Of a stretch of 13,858 bases of DNA, positions 5,376-11,651 are shown piece by piece; the stretch's first letter is position 1; each line of letters begins with the position of its first letter. The notes under the pieces are model-generated. The model saw only the letters and a program-made list of their open reading frames with translations. It was not told the origin of the DNA and did no database searches. The DNA comes from Tissierellales bacterium (GTDB taxonomy: Bacteria; Bacillota; Clostridia; Tissierellales; Tissierellaceae): the NCBI GenBank assembly GCA_030146915.1, contig JASLAT010000041.1, positions 1-13,858 of the forward strand, given 5' to 3'. Made by a program: the position numbers and the translations under genes.

Positions 5376-5412
5376 TTTAAATATTAAATTATATTTGAAA
5401 AACGCAAATAAT

Positions 5413-5524
5413 GATATATATAAATATTGTGCAAAAGACATATAAATATTGTATATAGAACATATAACGATATATATAAATATTATGTAAAGGGTCCATA
5501 AACCTTGTATATAGAAAATATAAT
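5413..5524. repeat. Two degenerate tandem 56-bp AT-rich repeats
   Basis: Units 5413-5468 and 5469-5524 both start GATATATATAAATATT and both contain TTGTATATAGAA followed by ATATAA. The stretch is almost all A and T. It could be a DNA-unwinding or curved region, or a binding array for the neighbouring recombinase; there is no gene in it. Confidence 0.75.
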
Positions 5525-5529
5525 GAAAT

Positions 5530-5571
5530 GAGAATAAAAAGCAGCCTTTTAAAAGGCTGCTTTTTATTCTC
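5530..5571. terminator. Bidirectional terminator, perfect 42-bp palindrome
   Basis: 5530-5550 is the exact reverse complement of 5551-5571, with core AGCAGCCTTTT/AAAAGGCTGCT and A5/T5 tracts on either side, so it works as a terminator in both directions. It ends the 184-aa recombinase gene (+) and the endonuclease gene (-), whose TAA (5566-5564) lies inside it. Confidence 0.9.
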
Positions 5572-6193
5572 TATAATATTCAATGTAACCTTCCCAACGA
5601 TTACGGGTAGGATTTTTCTTTTGCACTACTTTGAAACTTTCAGGAGCTTCAATTCCAATGATAATGAGTGGAGTTGTTAATTTCCCACTTAAGGGAAGTA
5701 GGTATCGAACATATTGTGAAAATGTTCCAATAGCGCCATCAAATCCACCAGCATCACGTAAATCATCAGTTGCTGTAATAATTATACCTATTTTTGTTTG
5801 AAGAGCTTTTTCTACATGATTTAATTCAGATGCTAGTACGGGTTTCAATAAATTCCAAGCAATCGATCCAGAATGATTAAAACCAACTTCTACTGACATA
5901 GTATCCTTTGCAAAGTCTAATCGCCAATGGCTTTTACCATCGTATCGATCGTCATTAAAAATTGGACTTTCAGGATACCACCCTAAAGAAACAAATTTTT
6001 TATGAAGTAATTCGTTGATTGCTCGCGAAAGACTTTTACCTCTCTTATTACCTAGCTTATTGAAGTAAGCAGCAAGGTCATCTTCAGATATTGAACTTAG
6101 AGCATGTCGTATTTCAAACCAGTTTTGTTGAAATTCTTCATTGTGTGAAACGATTTCAACACCATAATTATGTGAGTATGTAATAAATTTCAT
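5564..6193 (-). CDS. Putative type II restriction endonuclease, BglII-like, 209 aa
   Basis: Probably the restriction half of the R-M system. The start is ATG 6193-6191, just after GGAGG; an ORF extension to 6205 would put the SD inside the gene. The motif LDFAKDTMSVEVGF places D93 nine residues before E102 followed by V-x, the same spacing as D84...E93-V-Q95 in BglII as I remember it. The context also matches: hydrophobic strands IGIIITATDD and PLIIIGIEAPESF resemble BglII AIIITKG and IRLVGL. The BglII glutamine is Gly104 here. At ~209 aa it fits BglII (223) and relatives. It is transcribed away from the methyltransferase across a shared operator, a usual R-M layout. BglII relatives recognise GATC-centred sites, but I cannot derive the specificity. 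The family call rests on remembered sequence. Confidence 0.7.
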   Translation of the reverse strand: MKFITYSHNYGVEIVSHNEEFQQNWFEIRHALSSISEDDLAAYFNKLGNKRGKSLSRAINELLHKKFVSLGWYPESPIFNDDRYDGKSHWRLDFAKDTMSVEVGFNHSGSIAWNLLKPVLASELNHVEKALQTKIGIIITATDDLRDAGGFDGAIGTFSQYVRYLLPLSGKLTTPLIIIGIEAPESFKVVQKKNPTRNRWEGYIEYYRE

Positions 6194-6249
6194 TTTTACC
6201 TCCATTCTTTATAAATTATAAATGAATAAAAGGAAAGATACAGGTAGAA

Positions 6250-6283
6250 AACGCTTGATCTTACGTTTATCAAGCGTTATACT
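6250..6283. promoter_or_regulatory. Operator palindrome and methyltransferase promoter in the R-M intergenic region
   Basis: AACGCTTGAT (6250-6259) and ATCAAGCGTT (6269-6278) are perfect 10-bp arms with a 9-bp spacer. The methyltransferase promoter is embedded: -35 TTGATC (6255-6260), 17 bp, -10 TATACT (6278-6283). A bound regulator would block it. In the opposite direction TTGATA of the other arm could be a -35 for the endonuclease, with a poor -10. No controller (C) gene is visible between R and M, so the protein that binds is unknown. Confidence 0.75.
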
Positions 6284-6315
6284 TTGTTTTAGAGAAAAAA
6301 GAAGGAGAGAAATAA

Positions 6316-7539
6316 ATGCGTGTTGTAGAGTTATTTGCAGGAGTAGGAGGGTTTCGAGTAGGTTTAGAAAGAATAAAAGGAAAGCCATTTGAATTTGTAT
6401 ATGCGAATCAGTGGGAACCAGCTACGAAATCTCAACCAGCTTATGAATGTTATATTCGTCGATTTGGCGAAAGTGATAGCCATACAAATATAGATATTGC
6501 AGAAGTAGATGCTAAAGATATTCCTGACCATGACTTATTGGTTGGAGGGTTTCCTTGCCAAGATTACTCGGTAGCACGTACTCGTTCAGGAGAACAAGGT
6601 ATACAAGGTAAAAAAGGTGTACTTTTTTGGGAAATTCATAGAATTGCAAAAGAAAAACAACCAAAGTATATGCTTTTAGAGAATGTAGATAGACTTTTGA
6701 AGTCACCGTCTAAACAACGTGGAAGAGATTTTTCAGTTATGCTTGCTACTTTGAGAGATTTAGGATATCTAGTTGAATGGAGAGTAATTAATGCTGCTGA
6801 TTATGGATTTGCGCAAAGAAGACGAAGAGTATTTATCTTTGCCTACCATAAAACAACGGACTATGGAAAAAAAATTCTCACTTTTAAAGAAGAGCCTGAA
6901 CAAATTGTTCATGAAGAAGGATTCTTTTCAGATATTTTTCCAATTCATAAAGAATTTGAAACAAAACATACTCCGAAGTTAGTTAAATTACCTCAAAATA
7001 TTTTAGAGGTATCTAATCACTTCATGAGTGATTATCGAAACAGTGGTGTTTTAATTGGAGATATCATCTATACAGAAGAAACAGATCCGGTAAAAGAAGA
7101 ACCGACAACACTAGGAGAAATACTCGAAAAAAATGTTTCAGAAGAGTTTTATTTAGATGATACTGTCATTCGTAAGAACGGTAAAACAGAACTAGAACAA
7201 TTTGAATATTTAAAAGGGCCAAAGCGAATTCCACGTATCGCAGCTGATGGTCATGAGTATATCTATTCAGAAGGTGGAATGAGCTTTCCTGACCCATTAG
7301 ATAAACCAGGAAGAACAATGTTAACAGGTGAAGCGACTACTAATCGTAGTACTCATATAGTGAAGGATCCACAGACAGGCCGATTAAGAAAAATCACACC
7401 TGTCGAAGCAGAAAGACTCAATGATTTTCCTGATAACTGGACAGAAGGTATGACAACACGTCAAAGGTATTTCATGATGGGAAATGCTCTAGTAACAGGT
7501 TTAGTAACAATCATGGGAGAAAAAATATTGAAAATATAA
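6316..7539 (+). CDS. DNA (cytosine-5)-methyltransferase, 407 aa
   Basis: Transfers a methyl group from S-adenosylmethionine to C5 of cytosine in a specific site, protecting the plasmid and host from the adjacent nuclease. Motifs in order: I FAGVGGF (residues 7-13), IV GGFPCQDYS with catalytic C81, VI LLENVDR with E122, VIII AQRRRRVF (Q167-R171), a target-recognition domain of roughly 190-330, IX RTMLTGEATTNRSTH (from ~333), and X YFMMGNALVTGLV (~385-397). The start ATG 6316 follows AAGGAGAG; motif I begins at residue 7, so there is no N-terminal HTH extension of the kind some autoregulating C5 enzymes carry. Length is typical. The promoter is inside the 6250-6278 operator, and a long hairpin terminator follows at 7549-7600. 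Specificity is not readable from the sequence. Confidence 0.95.
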   Translation: MRVVELFAGVGGFRVGLERIKGKPFEFVYANQWEPATKSQPAYECYIRRFGESDSHTNIDIAEVDAKDIPDHDLLVGGFPCQDYSVARTRSGEQGIQGKKGVLFWEIHRIAKEKQPKYMLLENVDRLLKSPSKQRGRDFSVMLATLRDLGYLVEWRVINAADYGFAQRRRRVFIFAYHKTTDYGKKILTFKEEPEQIVHEEGFFSDIFPIHKEFETKHTPKLVKLPQNILEVSNHFMSDYRNSGVLIGDIIYTEETDPVKEEPTTLGEILEKNVSEEFYLDDTVIRKNGKTELEQFEYLKGPKRIPRIAADGHEYIYSEGGMSFPDPLDKPGRTMLTGEATTNRSTHIVKDPQTGRLRKITPVEAERLNDFPDNWTEGMTTRQRYFMMGNALVTGLVTIMGEKILKI

Positions 7540-7548
7540 ATTAAAGCT

Positions 7549-7600
7549 AAACAGTTTTATATATTTGAATTACTTACTCAAATTATAAAACTGTTTTTTT
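7549..7600 (+). terminator. Intrinsic terminator of the methyltransferase gene
   Basis: Arms AAACAGTTTTATA (7549-7561) and 7584-7596 pair over 13 bp, continued by ATTTGA/TCAAAT (7563-7568/7578-7583) with a single bulged T and a 9-nt loop; a run of seven T ends at 7600. Confidence 0.9.
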
Positions 7601-7660
7601 AATGCATAATTTTTAGCGAAACGAACTATACTATATGCAATGAAAGAAAGGAGAGGTTTT

Positions 7661-9076
7661 ATGGATAGTGCAGTACAAGTACCAAAGGTTGTTCTTCGAA
7701 AATTAAGTAGTTATAGAGCAGATGAAATTTATAGTGGTTTTATTGAGAAACAAAAAAGAGCAGCAATGAATCAAGAGTATTATTTACAAGACTATATTGA
7801 TTTTCTTTTTGTAAGAAAAGATGGGAAGAGATTAGGTTACATTTCATATGCCACCAAGGGTCGACAAGGTAATTATCAAACGGAATTTATAAATTTAGAT
7901 ACGGATTATGATAAGTTGTTTATTTTAATAAATAGAAATATAGATAAACATCAATATTTAAGCTTTCAAAGTTATAAAACTGCTCGAAAACGAACCAAGA
8001 ATAATATTTTGTCTATTAATGCTTGTTATGTAGATTTAGATATATATACCAAAGGACGTTCGATAAATGAAACGAAAAAGTATGTAGACGACTTAGTTTT
8101 AAAAAAGAAAATACCCAATTACACATTCTTTAATTCTAGTGGGCAAGGGTGTTATGCAATATGGAAGCTAGATAGTGATTCTAAAAATTTACAGCAGCAA
8201 AAAGAAGTAGTAGAGAGTTTTCAAGGGTATTTAGTGGATTTACTAAAGGACTACGGAGCAGATTCAGGTGCTAAATCAATAGTTCAACAATACCGAATAC
8301 CGAATACAATGAATCTGAAAACTAATAAGGCATCTAAAATAGTGAAATTTAATGCTTTAACATATAATTGGAAAGATTTGATTTCATACCTTCCGAAAGA
8401 TCAATTAAATAAAACTAATAGAAAACCAAAGACAAAGAAAAAAGTGTCTTCAAAAGTATATAGAAAACGAAAAAACATATTTGTAGTTCTGAATCCATAT
8501 ACGCTACATAAGAAAAGAGCTGAAGATATAGAAACATTAGTAGAGCTTCGTGGATATGATATAACAGGCTCCAGAAATAATATATTATTTGTGTATCATT
8601 ATTTGAATATGAGAATATATAACAACGATGTTGAAAGAGCTTTAGAAGCCACATTCAACTTGAATGCTGAGTTAGTTGAGCCAATGGATCAAGAGGAATT
8701 AAGAAGCTATTTAGTATCTTCAGAAAGGGCTGCATTTGAAAATGAAGAGAACGATGCGAAAGGCTATAATTATCGAAATGATACTTTAATTCAACATTTA
8801 GAAATCACTAAAGAAGAACAACAGTATCTTCAAACAATCATAGATAAAGAAGTGAAAGCAGAGAGAAGAAATGCTAGAGAAAGAAAGAGTAGAAGAAATA
8901 AAAAAGGCCTTACTAAACGCAAGGCACAAAAAGTGAAAAACTATCAAGCTGTTATAACCTTGTTCCAGCAAGGTTATAAACAAAAAGATATATCAGATAA
9001 GCTTAGCTTATCTAAATCATATGTTAGTAAAATTATAAGAGAGTATAGAGAAAAAAGCAAAGAGGAAAGCCAATAA
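7661..9076 (+). CDS. Replication protein with AEP-primase-type domain and C-terminal HTH, 471 aa
   Basis: Likely the replication initiator of the inserted segment. The start ATG 7661 follows AAAGGAGAGG; an upstream ATG at 7640 overlaps that ribosome site. Motifs of the archaeo-eukaryotic primase-like plasmid/phage Rep group: CYVDLDIY with metal-binding D125 and D127, SSGQGCYAIW (159-168) in the position of the nucleotide-binding SGxGx(H/Y) motif, and YRIPNTMNLK (from R212), the usual R-h-P-x-T-x-N box. A basic linker (KKKVSSKVYRKRK) precedes a middle domain (~280-400), then a strongly basic stretch (RRNARERKSRRNKKGLTKRKAQK) and a helix-turn-helix at ~434-462 (GYKQKDISDKLSLSKSYVSKIIREY). Two perfect inverted repeats lie in the HTH-coding DNA. 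Directly downstream come a terminator and two tandem 55-bp repeats, a natural place for an iteron origin. Primase activity itself is inferred; the usual histidine is not obvious. Confidence 0.8.
   Translation: MDSAVQVPKVVLRKLSSYRADEIYSGFIEKQKRAAMNQEYYLQDYIDFLFVRKDGKRLGYISYATKGRQGNYQTEFINLDTDYDKLFILINRNIDKHQYLSFQSYKTARKRTKNNILSINACYVDLDIYTKGRSINETKKYVDDLVLKKKIPNYTFFNSSGQGCYAIWKLDSDSKNLQQQKEVVESFQGYLVDLLKDYGADSGAKSIVQQYRIPNTMNLKTNKASKIVKFNALTYNWKDLISYLPKDQLNKTNRKPKTKKKVSSKVYRKRKNIFVVLNPYTLHKKRAEDIETLVELRGYDITGSRNNILFVYHYLNMRIYNNDVERALEATFNLNAELVEPMDQEELRSYLVSSERAAFENEENDAKGYNYRNDTLIQHLEITKEEQQYLQTIIDKEVKAERRNARERKSRRNKKGLTKRKAQKVKNYQAVITLFQQGYKQKDISDKLSLSKSYVSKIIREYREKSKEESQ
8952..9013. repeat. 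Two perfect inverted repeats inside the 3' end of rep
   Basis: TTATAACCTTG (8952-8962), 6-bp loop, exact complement 8969-8979; then AGATAAGC (8995-9002), 3-bp loop, GCTTATCT (9006-9013). Both are in the HTH-coding part of rep, ~100-150 bp before the 55-bp repeats. They are candidates for part of the origin or for Rep binding. Confidence 0.75.
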
Positions 9077-9103
9077 GAAATGGTTTTCTTCTTTGCTTTT
9101 TTT
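9057..9103 (+). terminator. Intrinsic terminator overlapping the rep stop codon
   Basis: 9057-9072 pairs with 9081-9096 (14 of 16 canonical, the other two G-U) around an 8-nt loop, followed by seven T (9097-9103). The first 55-bp repeat begins immediately after, at 9104. Confidence 0.9.
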
Positions 9104-9217
9104 AGTTCACTGGAATACGTACTTATATAGGGGGGAGAGGTATTACTAGGGGGTAAAAGTTCACTGGAATACGTACTTATATAGGGGGGAGAGGTATTAC
9201 TAGGGGGGTAAAAGTTC
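9104..9217 (+). repeat. Two tandem ~55-bp G-run repeats and right core (putative iterons / att site)
   Basis: Copy 2 runs 9104-9157 and copy 3 runs 9158-9212; cores GTAAAAGTTC are at 9153-9162 and 9208-9217, giving a period of 55. Each unit has G6 and then G5 (copy 2) or G6 (copy 3), about 19 bp apart. The last core joins repU1 sequence (AAATGATTCG from 9218). Together with the left copy (688-746) they would make three tandem units in a circular form. Confidence 0.9.
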
Positions 9218-9546
9218 AAATGATTCGACCGAAAAATAAATATAAATCGGATATACAATCGGCAATTGACGAAACTGCAAAATATCCTGTAAAGGATACG
9301 GATTTTATGACCGATGATGAAGAAAAGAATTTGAAACGTTTGTCTGATTTGGAGGAAGGTTTACACCGTAAAAGGTTAATCTCCTATGGTGGTTTGTTAA
9401 AAGAAATACATAAAAAATTAAACCTTGATGACACAGAAGAAGGCGATTTGATTCATACAGATGATGACGAAAAAGCCGATGAAGATGGATTTTCTATTAT
9501 TGCAATGTGGAATTGGGAACGGAAAAATTATTTTATTAAAGAGTAG
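9218..9546 (+). pseudogene. repU: repU1 3' part: RepU C-terminal ~109 residues
   Basis: Continuation of the repU gene broken at 697. From MIRPKNKYKSDIQSAIDE to the stop after NYFIKE it matches the C-terminus of the pUB110 RepU as I remember it. This half corresponds to the C-terminal part of the initiator; the HUH histidine motif lies in the other half. An ATG at 9220 opens the frame, but there is no proper SD, so translation is doubtful. Repair by excision between the two 10-bp cores would rebuild the frame, though the gene would still lack its first ~28 codons. Immediately downstream is the tet(L) control region, the same order as in pBC16-type plasmids. Confidence 0.9.
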
Positions 9547-9591
9547 TTCAACAAACGGGCCATATTGTTGTATAAGTGATGAAATACTGAA

Positions 9592-9644
9592 TTTAAAACT
9601 TATATGTGGTAAAATGTTTTAATCAAGTTTAGGAGGAATTAATT
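9592..9644 (+). promoter_or_regulatory. tet(L) promoter and leader ribosome site
   Basis: An extended -10, GTGGTAAAAT (TAAAAT at 9610-9615). The usual tet(L) -35 TTTAAA is at 9592-9597, only 12 bp away here; as I remember the standard control region, it has five more bases in this spacer. The leader SD AGGAGG is at about 9631-9636. The short spacer may weaken or shift the promoter (CTGAAT at 9587-9592 would then be the -35). Confidence 0.55.
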
Positions 9645-9707
9645 ATGAAGTGTAATGAATGTAACAGGGTTCAATTAAAAGAGGGAAGCGTATCATTAAC
9701 CCTATAA
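9645..9707 (+). CDS. tet(L) leader peptide, 20 aa
   Basis: ATG 9645 to TAA 9705-9707 encodes [20 protein letters not shown], which I recognise as the tet(L) leader. It is preceded by AGGAGG at good spacing. In the known system, ribosomes translating and stalling or re-initiating at this leader control translation of the downstream efflux gene when tetracycline is present. The leader's stop lies 33 bp before the tet(L) start, with the sequence ACCCTATAAAC...TTGGAGGGCG able to form the SD-sequestering stem. Confidence 0.9.
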
Positions 9708-9740
9708 ACTACGTCTACCCTCATTATTGGAGGGCGAAAT

Positions 9741-11123
9741 GTGAATACGTCTTATTCACAATCAAATTTACGACACAACCAAATTTTAATTTGGCTTTGC
9801 GTTCTATCTTTTTTTAGCGTATTAAATGAAATGGTTTTGAACGTCTCATTACCTGATATTGCAAATGATTTTAATAAATCACCGGCGAGTACAAGCTGGG
9901 TGAACACAGCCTTTATGTTAACCTTTTCCATTGGAACAGCTGTATATGGAAAGCTATCTGATCAATTAGGCATCAAAAGGTTACTCCTATTTGGAATTAT
10001 AATAAATTGTTTCGGGTCGGTAATTGGGTTTGTTGGACATTCTTTTTTTCCCATACTTATTCTGGCTCGATTTATTCAAGGAGCTGGTGCAGCTGCATTT
10101 CCAGCACTCGTAATGGTTGTAGTTGCGCGCTATATTCCAAAGGAAAATAGGGGTAAAGCATTTGGTCTTATTGGATCGATAGTAGCCATGGGAGAAGGAG
10201 TCGGTCCAGCGATTGGTGGAATGATAGCCCATTATATTCATTGGTCCTATCTTCTACTCATTCCTATGATAACAATTATCACTGTTCCGTTTCTTATGAA
10301 ATTATTAAAGAAAGAAGTAAGGATAAAAGGTCATTTTGATATCAAAGGAATTATACTAATGTCTGTAGGCATTGTATTTTTTATGTTGTTTACAACATCA
10401 TATAGCATTTCTTTTCTTATCGTTAGCGTGCTGTCATTCCTGATATTTGTAAAACATATCAGGAAAGTAACAGATCCTTTTGTTGATCCCGGATTAGGGA
10501 AAAATATACCTTTTATGATTGGAGTTCTTTGTGGGGGAATTATATTTGGAACAGTAGCAGGGTTTGTCTCTATGGTTCCTTATATGATGAAAGATGTTCA
10601 CCAGCTAAGTACTGCCGAAATCGGAAGTGTAATTATTTTCCCTGGAACAATGAGTGTCATTATTTTCGGCTACATTGGTGGGATACTTGTTGATAGAAGA
10701 GGTCCTTTATACGTGTTAAACATCGGAGTTACATTTCTTTCTGTTAGCTTTTTAACTGCTGCCTTTTTTTTAGAAGTAACACCATGGTTACTGACAATTA
10801 TATTAGTTTTTGTTTTTGGTGGGCTGTCATTCACCAAAACAGTTATATCTACAATTGTTTCAAGTAGTTTGAAACAAAAGGAAGCTGGTGCCGGAATGAG
10901 TTTGCTTAATTTTACCAGTTTTTTATCAGAGGGAATAGGTATTGCAATTGTTGGTGGTTTATTATCTGTACGCTTACTGAATCAGAAGTTGCTACCTATG
11001 GACCTTGATCAATCCACTTATTTGTATAGTAATATGCTATTCCTTTTTACAGGAGTCGTTGTTACTAGTTGGCTGATCACCTTGAATGTATATAAACGAA
11101 GACAAATTCAATTTAAAAGTTGA
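9741..11123 (+). CDS. tet(L): Tetracycline efflux MFS transporter Tet(L), 460 aa
   Basis: A 14-helix major facilitator antiporter in the cell membrane that exports a tetracycline-divalent metal complex in exchange for protons. The start is GTG 9741 after GGAGGG. Family signatures: GKLSDQLGIKRLL (motif A, loop 2-3), ARFIQGAGAAAFPALVMVVVARYIPKENRGKAFG, and GEGVGPAIGG (motif C, helix 5). From memory the first ~345 residues are nearly identical to classical Tet(L). The last third differs at many positions (for example TAAFFLEVTPWLLTIILVF and the tail KRRQIQFKS), so this is a variant or mosaic allele. It lies behind its leader peptide and ends before the palindromic terminator at 11199. The gene is intact and should confer resistance to tetracycline. 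Confidence 0.95.
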   Translation: MNTSYSQSNLRHNQILIWLCVLSFFSVLNEMVLNVSLPDIANDFNKSPASTSWVNTAFMLTFSIGTAVYGKLSDQLGIKRLLLFGIIINCFGSVIGFVGHSFFPILILARFIQGAGAAAFPALVMVVVARYIPKENRGKAFGLIGSIVAMGEGVGPAIGGMIAHYIHWSYLLLIPMITIITVPFLMKLLKKEVRIKGHFDIKGIILMSVGIVFFMLFTTSYSISFLIVSVLSFLIFVKHIRKVTDPFVDPGLGKNIPFMIGVLCGGIIFGTVAGFVSMVPYMMKDVHQLSTAEIGSVIIFPGTMSVIIFGYIGGILVDRRGPLYVLNIGVTFLSVSFLTAAFFLEVTPWLLTIILVFVFGGLSFTKTVISTIVSSSLKQKEAGAGMSLLNFTSFLSEGIGIAIVGGLLSVRLLNQKLLPMDLDQSTYLYSNMLFLFTGVVVTSWLITLNVYKRRQIQFKS

Positions 11124-11198
11124 ATACCAGAGATAAATTAAATGACTTCTAGCTTTCTTAAGCAATCGGGCGCGATTGTTGAAGATCAGAAAATTTTT

Positions 11199-11232
11199 AA
11201 GAGGTGGCAAATTTGCCACCTCTTTTTATTTT
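11199..11232 (+). terminator. Intrinsic terminator of tet(L)
   Basis: AAGAGGTGGCAAA (11199-11211) is followed directly by its exact complement TTTGCCACCTCTT (11212-11224), then TTTATTTT. A perfect 26-bp palindrome. Confidence 0.9.
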
Positions 11233-11239
11233 CTTCGGC

Positions 11240-11550
11240 TAAAAGTGAAACTTTCTGCAGAAGAAAATACGTGGCAATTGTCAACGGTAAATCGGACTGA
11301 ACGAAGCGCAGCGAAGTGAGGGAGAATTTAAGGAGTTGACAATTTTGCTACACCCGAACCCTCTTGGCACTGAAACAAACCCCACGTTTGTTTCTGCCTA
11401 CCGGCGAGGGAGCCCCCTCAAAAAGTGAGGGGGTTGGGGGAGCTTTTTGAAAGGGGTCAAGGGAGAATTTCTCCCTTGTGGGTTTGGGCAAGGCCCAAGG
11501 TTTTTCATTCGCTCAAGCGAATGATCGGCGGTAGCCGAAGCAGCCTCGCA
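11240..11550 (+). other. Hairpin-rich non-coding region before oriT (candidate single-strand origin / leading region)
   Basis: No gene is supported here. It is G+C-richer and full of stems: GAAACAAAC/GTTTGTTTC (11372-11394), CCCCCTCA/TGAGGGGG (11413-11433), CAAGGGAGA/TCTCCCTTG (11458-11478), TTGGGC/GCCCAA (11484-11498) and TCATTCGCT/AGCGAATGA (11505-11524). Such folded stretches beside mob on rolling-circle plasmids commonly serve as single-strand origins; I cannot match it to a named sso. TTGACA at ~11336 has no -10 partner. Confidence 0.5.
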
Positions 11551-11551
11551 G

Positions 11552-11600
11552 AGCACACCTTTACGAATGTAAAGTATAGTGTGCTATACTTTACATGGAA
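11552..11600 (+). other. oriT: oriT of the MobV type (with overlapping mob promoter)
   Basis: An inverted repeat CTTTAC-GAAT-GTAAAG (11559-11574) is followed by GTAAAGTATAG (11569-11579), loop TGTG, CTATACTTTAC (11584-11594). This is the MobV recombination site RSA known from pUB110/pMV158, where nicking occurs at TAGTGTG|TTA; the corresponding point here is 11583|11584, with C instead of T after the nick, making the 11-bp stem perfect. TATACT at 11585-11590 may serve as the mob -10. Confidence 0.9.
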
Positions 11601-11651
11601 GTTGCGCCGATTTGTCATGACAAATTTTCTCGAAAGCGAGGTCGAAAATAA

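Larger units (their letters stand above)
688..9217. mobile_element. ~8.5 kb integrated plasmid or integrative element inserted in repU1
   Basis: The repU1 reading frame stops being colinear at 697 and resumes at 9218. Both junctions share the 10-bp core GTAAAAGTTC (688-697 and 9208-9217); fusing them restores an uninterrupted repU (DPNVKV-QMIRPK). The segment is AT-rich and holds a complete gene set: large RNA, two tyrosine recombinases, an R-M pair and a primase-type Rep. Copies of a ~55-bp repeat border it (one left, two right). Excision between the cores would give an 8520-bp circle with three tandem repeats next to rep. I infer an integrated theta-type plasmid; an integrative element that uses one of its own recombinases on the 10-bp core is the alternative. 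The boundaries are secure from the split repU; the mechanism is inference. Confidence 0.85.

Noticed and set aside
5389..5583. Minus-strand ORF of tyrosine/isoleucine-rich sequence
   Set aside because: It is read from the AT-only repeats and the terminator palindrome; its composition is a consequence of the repeats.
688..9217. Transposon with terminal inverted repeats and a DDE transposase
   Set aside because: No transposase gene and no terminal inverted repeats; the ends carry direct repeats with a shared 10-bp core, which fits recombination or site-specific integration.
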